From contig JAUKUA010000002.1 in NCBI GenBank assembly GCA_030549175.1, forward strand, positions 3,100,001 to 3,164,000: a DNA stretch of 64,000 nt, given 5' to 3'. Positions 59,816-64,000 of this stretch are shown here, piece after piece. Both the position numbers and the translations under genes were made by a program. Every line of letters begins with the position of its first letter. The first letter of the stretch is position 1. The notes under the pieces were generated by a model, which did not search any database, was not told the DNA's origin, and was given only the letters and a program-made list of their open reading frames with translations. This stretch comes from Lasiosphaeris hirsuta. Lineage: Eukaryota; Ascomycota; Sordariomycetes; Sordariales; Lasiosphaeriaceae.

Positions 59816-62529
59816 ATGGCTGACGAGCGACCTAAAAAGATGCGGCGCACAGGGCGAGCCTTGACACAGCAGGAGCTATCACCGCAGAAGCAGCTATCGC
59901 CCAATCGCCTCGCGCTCGACACGGCAGTCGTCATGGATTCGGATACGGACATGGACATGGGCATCATGGACACCATGGACACGGATCCAAAGACTCTTCC
60001 GTCTATAGTTACCGAGGGACAGCCAGTGGAAGTCTTTCAGGCCGGAGGACAGTTCTCAGTCCAGGGATCAGTATCTAGATCAGCGCCTAGTTCGAGCACC
60101 GACAGCTCTGATGATGAAGATTCCGAAGACTCGGGCCCCCAAGACAGCAGCACTACCTCTCACAACCTCCGGAGCCCCCAACCCCGACACAAGAATTACC
60201 CCAACCTCCTTGGCATCCAGGGGCCTGATGACCACAAACAATACAACAACAACTATCATGACGGTATCGAACAAACGAGGCTCCAACTTGATCAGTGGTC
60301 TCAGGTTAGCGACCGAGGCCTGGGTCTCGAAGGCAAGCACATCGCCCGCGTCGCTCCGACCATGCAGCCCACCAGCTACCCGCTGGCCCTGTCTGCCGGA
60401 TACCTGATCGAGCGGGTTAAAACAGACCTAGAGCCCAACATATCCGTCTTCTTCCCCCAATCCGAAAAGTACTTTTTACCTTTGACAGTCTTGCACAAGG
60501 TTCTGAGCACCGGTACCGTCTTACGACTGCTACAAATCTTGAGCCAGGATAGAAGCGAACTCGATCTCGTTGAGCTGGCCAATAAAATCGCGCCTCCCCT
60601 GTCCAGTCTCAGCACCGGCGATGGAATCAACAAGCAGTATCGACGCACCTTTGCAACCCTGATTCTCGGTAGGCTCGAGAACATGATATTCGACTTTGTT
60701 GAGGCCGCGTTGGATGATGAAGAGCTCTTAAAAATCGAGGTTACACTTGAAGGGCAGGTCAAGCTCGACGGAATCACTCCGCCGCCCCCTCTCGGTACGC
60801 TCTTCAGCAGCGAAGATTGGAGTGTCGAGAAGATAAAAAGCTTTAAAAGACTCCGATGGGAGCTGTCGCCTACCTTTGTTGCCGCCAAGTGGGAGCCCGG
60901 CGCTGGTGGAGACGAGGCAGACACCACAGAGCTCCCCAAGCGTGTCCGCTACCAGTTACGGTCTATTGAGGAAGTTCTGCCCTTTGAGCCCGCCGACCGG
61001 GAACCCATCACTGGCGGGTTCTCAGAGGTCAGATTCTTCAGCCTGCACAAGGACCAGCAGGGCCTGGACCGCTATACGGTATGCTTGGACCCTACCCAGG
61101 GTACCTCCCTCGTCTCATATATTCACTGACAATGCGTTCATAGCGTCGTGAAAAGGATAACCACATCGCGGTGAAGACTCTCAATAATTATAGAAAGGGC
61201 TCGAATGAGCAGCAGAGGGCCTATATTGACGAAGTGTACGTCATGGAGCGTCTCGCATCTACCATATCGTCACCGCACATTAGCAAGCTGCTGGCCACAA
61301 TCGAAGTCCCTCGGGCCGTCTCCCATCAGCAGCGGTCTGACTACCATCTTATCATGGAAGCCGCGGACAGAAGCCTCGATAAGCTTTGGGGAAGCAAAGA
61401 GTGGTGGGCAACATGGTGGAAGACGCGCAGTGAGAACGATACGCACCTCGCCAAGTGGGTGTCTCGGCAGTGCTATGGCCTCGCAGACGCGCTTTCGAAG
61501 CTTCATGACTTCCCGAAGCAGTCTGGTGATATAAACGACAAGACCCACGGGCTCCACTGCGATATCAAGCCTGAAAACATCTTACGTATGTGATCGCCAT
61601 GCTACGTTCCCCTCTCGCGAGCTACATAGACTGACATGCATCGCTCGCTATCAGATTACGAGTGCTGGAAGCTCAACTCTTCAGATGTGCCTGGAGGAAC
61701 GGTCGACGAGGAACTTGGCGTTCTCCAACTCAGCGACTTTGGACTAAGCAGCTTCCACTCGACCATGAGTGTGGAGAACCAGCGGGTGGTGGGCAACTCG
61801 CTTGACTACGCCGCCCCGGAGACAGACTTTCTGCTCACGCGCTCGCCCGCCGCCGACGTTTGGCATCTCGGCTGTCTCTTTATGGATTTTGCCAGCTGGC
61901 TCGTCGAGGGGCCCGAGGGGTACGAAGGGTTTTGCAAAAGTCGGCTTACCGATGTCCTCCGGGGCAGGATGTGTCGCTTTGCCACCTTTACCTCTAACAA
62001 GAAGGCAAAAAAGGAAACCACGGCCGAGGTCAACCTGAAGGTGCTAGAGGTACGTCCCCAGCCGGTCACTATTGCTAATGTAGTCTCCACCGACCTGGCT
62101 AACGCCTACCAACAGCATGCGACATACCTATGCAGCCACGACAGGAGCTCCGAGTTCGTCCAAGAACTTTGCCACCTTGCCGTCAACTACATGCTCGTGA
62201 TGCGGGATCCCAATCAAACGCAGGAGCGGGCCGAGTACAGCTCCAAGTGGTGCCGCGGCAGGGAAGTCGAGGACCGGTTGACCAGCAGCCAAGTCACCAA
62301 GATTCTTGAGAGAATGGTTGCAAGGGACGACAGCTACTTTGAGCGCTCTAATGTCGGCGCCGACTTCGTCCCCTTCGAGGACCACCGCTGGAAGCGGCCG
62401 AGGTTGGTCTTCAATGTGTCGGTCCAGCAGCTGCAAACCATCAGCCGCAAGGTTAAGAGTGGCTTGGATCTCGAGGAGACCGGGCTAAAGCCCAGCGTGA
62501 CAGTCGTGAAGGGGTCGGTGGAGACCTGA
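59816..62529 (+). CDS. Protein kinase with fungal-specific N-terminal region
   Basis: Four exons at 59816-61078, 61144-61585, 61655-62049 and 62116-62529 give 837 residues. The N-terminus is basic, then acidic and serine-rich (SSTDSSDDEDSEDSG). A conserved-looking region of about 190-400 follows (FATLILGRLENMIFDFVEAA, RLRWELSPTFVAAKWEPG, EEVLPFEPADREPI). This layout recalls the expanded Sordariomycete kinases that carry an uncharacterised leader before the kinase domain (family knowledge, not checked). Kinase motifs are intact: glycine loop GGFSEV (about 400), AVK lysine, glutamate in YIDEVYVMERL, catalytic loop HCDIKPENIL, SDFGLSSF, DYAAPE, and DVWHLGCLFMDFASW. It is therefore expected to be active. 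The last intron (66 nt, GTACGT, CTAAC, CAG) leaves the frame open if retained. Substrate unknown. Confidence 0.87.
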
Positions 62530-62611
62530 GGGCGAAGTTTTGCAGAGGGTTTGGGGTTTGGGATTTGTGGTGATGGAGTTGACGTCGCGTAGTCACATTG
62601 CATTCGGGTTT

Positions 62612-62632
62612 GGGGGGGGGGGGGGGGGGGGG
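62612..62632. repeat. Poly-G tract, 21 nt
   Basis: Uninterrupted run of 21 G about 80 bp after the kinase stop codon, probably within its 3' UTR. Confidence 0.95.
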
Positions 62633-63324
62633 TTTAAAGGATAGAAGATGTTGGGCAACTGAACCGGCTGGATAATGGATTCAAGGACTATGAGGCGAAG
62701 CACTTACGCCGTGTAAATGCCCTCGACAACTAATGCTATCTCACGCTAGGGTGTCGGGCCCTGCTCGACACTTTCCAACAGTACACGGTGATTTGTATCC
62801 AATTCAGGGCAGGGTTGGGCTAGTAGTACTCATAGTCCCGTCGCAATGCTTCCTCTATGAGTCTGTTCATCTTGCTTATCATTTCCTACCGCAGACGTTG
62901 ATCAGCCAAGGATGAGGGTTGGTGACTTAACATGGGCGAGGGAAGGGCTTACATCGGAGAGAGGATGTGTGGTTTTGATAAGGGGCGTTGTGTTTCTGGC
63001 AACCTGTGTTGGGGCATTTAGCATTGGGCCAGAGGATCACCCGAATAGACCTTGCGCATACTTCGATGACGTATCTAATGCGGTGCCTTCTGCGGAGATA
63101 GCCTCTGAGAGCGTCATCGATTGCAACGTCGTCAAAGTTGGAGTCGACGGTGTAGGGGATAACGTAGGAATGTGGGTATCGTCGAGGCATGTTTCTTTTT
63201 TAGGATGGGCCGATTGAGTGTCAACAATGGAGCTCAGGGGGTGGCAAAACCTAATTTGGGGACGGAAATCCCCAGGTCTTAAGAGCTCAGACTCGTGGGT
63301 TTCGGCGCAGCCAACTGGGGACTC

Positions 63325-63341
63325 GGGGGGGGGGGGGGGGG
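63325..63341. repeat. Poly-G tract, 17 nt
   Basis: Uninterrupted run of 17 G in intergenic DNA. Confidence 0.95.
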
Positions 63342-63635
63342 TGGGCGCATGTGTGATGAACGGTGATCGGTTACCGGGCTCGACCGAGGTCGCCATGATG
63401 CGAACTTGGCCATACACAGCGTCCATGGGCGTACCAGAGATGCAATAGCGCATGCATCTCGTCAGGATGCGTCGATGCCTGACATCGAATGGATGATATG
63501 ATTGGAAATGGAAATGGGTCGTGTCGGCTCGGGATGCACGCCCGAGCCTTGCGATGGCTCGCCCGGAGGAGAAGGCCGCCTTTTCGGCAGATTTCATCTT
63601 GGTGAAACTGGGAGCTGGCTGCCTTGCGGCCGCCT

Positions 63636-63649
63636 GGGGGGGGGGGGGG
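63636..63649. repeat. Poly-G tract, 14 nt
   Basis: Uninterrupted run of 14 G in intergenic DNA. Confidence 0.95.
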
Positions 63650-64000
63650 CTGTGAAACTGTGAGCCTAGAGCCTCGCTCGAGTCCATGTAGGTCAAATAC
63701 CTCAAGTTGGATTGCCCGCTTTTGTCGAAGGTGTGACTGCCTCGCTTCTATGCGCCGATGAGCATGCCGTCTGCTGTTTGGTGAGTCCCGTCGTGAAGCA
63801 ACCTGAGGAAAGTTGTGAGTGACGACCGCAGCGTGTGACATAGGCAGGTTGGCGGTGGCTGCGCCCTGGAAAGTAGGGCAAGCAAACAGCCGACGGGGGG
63901 TTTGATTCGCTCATATCAACCCCCCTACCACCACAAGGCCCGGGCCTAAACTCGACAACAACAGCCCGGCACGTGGTTAGGCTACCTCTGCCGTCCTACT

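Larger units (their letters stand above)
62530..64000. other. Intergenic region to the right edge, rich in poly-G tracts
   Basis: Three long G runs lie within about 1 kb (listed separately). Short overlapping frames on both strands lack domains. I see no gene, though a gene beginning outside the window could have its flank here. Confidence 0.45.

Noticed and set aside
1..64000. CRISPR arrays, insertion sequences, prophage or bacterial operons
   Set aside because: Nothing of this kind is present; spliced fungal genes, tRNA introns and gene content show eukaryotic nuclear DNA.

Overview
This is nuclear DNA of a filamentous ascomycete, most likely a Sordariomycete. Genes are dense and carry short introns with GTRNGT-type donors, CTAAC-like branch sites and YAG acceptors. 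Coding sequence is GC-rich. The gene set is fungal: Zn2Cys6 regulators, alpha-1,3-glucan synthase, a DFG5/DCW1-type GH76 enzyme and a CVNH lectin. Exon boundaries below were worked out by hand from splice signals and reading-frame phase, not from transcripts.

Left and central part (1-29.3 kb), mostly conserved housekeeping genes. A Zn2Cys6 regulator is cut by the left edge. It is followed by the TRAPPII subunit TRS130 (-), methylthioribose-1-phosphate isomerase MRI1 (+), a secreted M20 peptidase (+), the GGTase-I beta subunit CDC43 (-), ILM1 (+), the NatB auxiliary subunit NAA25/MDM20 (-, nine exons), the twin-CX9C protein COX23 (-) and the 2,344-residue alpha-1,3-glucan synthase (-).

Middle part (29-49 kb), sparser. 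It holds two coiled-coil proteins of unknown function (33.8-36.0 and 41.2-42.3 kb), a GH76 cell-wall mannosidase/transglycosidase (-), a second Zn2Cys6 regulator (+), a GT31-like type II membrane glycosyltransferase (+) and an intron-containing tRNA-Thr(UGU).

Right part (49-64 kb), accessory in character. It holds a TBC-domain protein lacking both catalytic finger residues (-), a small secreted CVNH lectin (+), a degenerate tRNA-Lys-like sequence with a CUC anticodon, an orphan serine/lysine-repeat protein and a four-exon protein kinase of an expanded fungal type. Long gene-free intervals and poly-G tracts up to 21 nt lie between them.

No operon-like logic links the genes. Glucan synthase, GH76 and GT31 all point to cell wall or secretory-pathway work, but they are kilobases apart and not obviously co-regulated. 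No clear undescribed system was found. The most informative anomalies are three conserved genes that each need one extra C in a short plus-strand C-run to restore their frame (3994-3999, 11177-11181, 43086-43091), the catalytically unusual TBC protein, and the Lys-like tRNA with a Glu-type anticodon.
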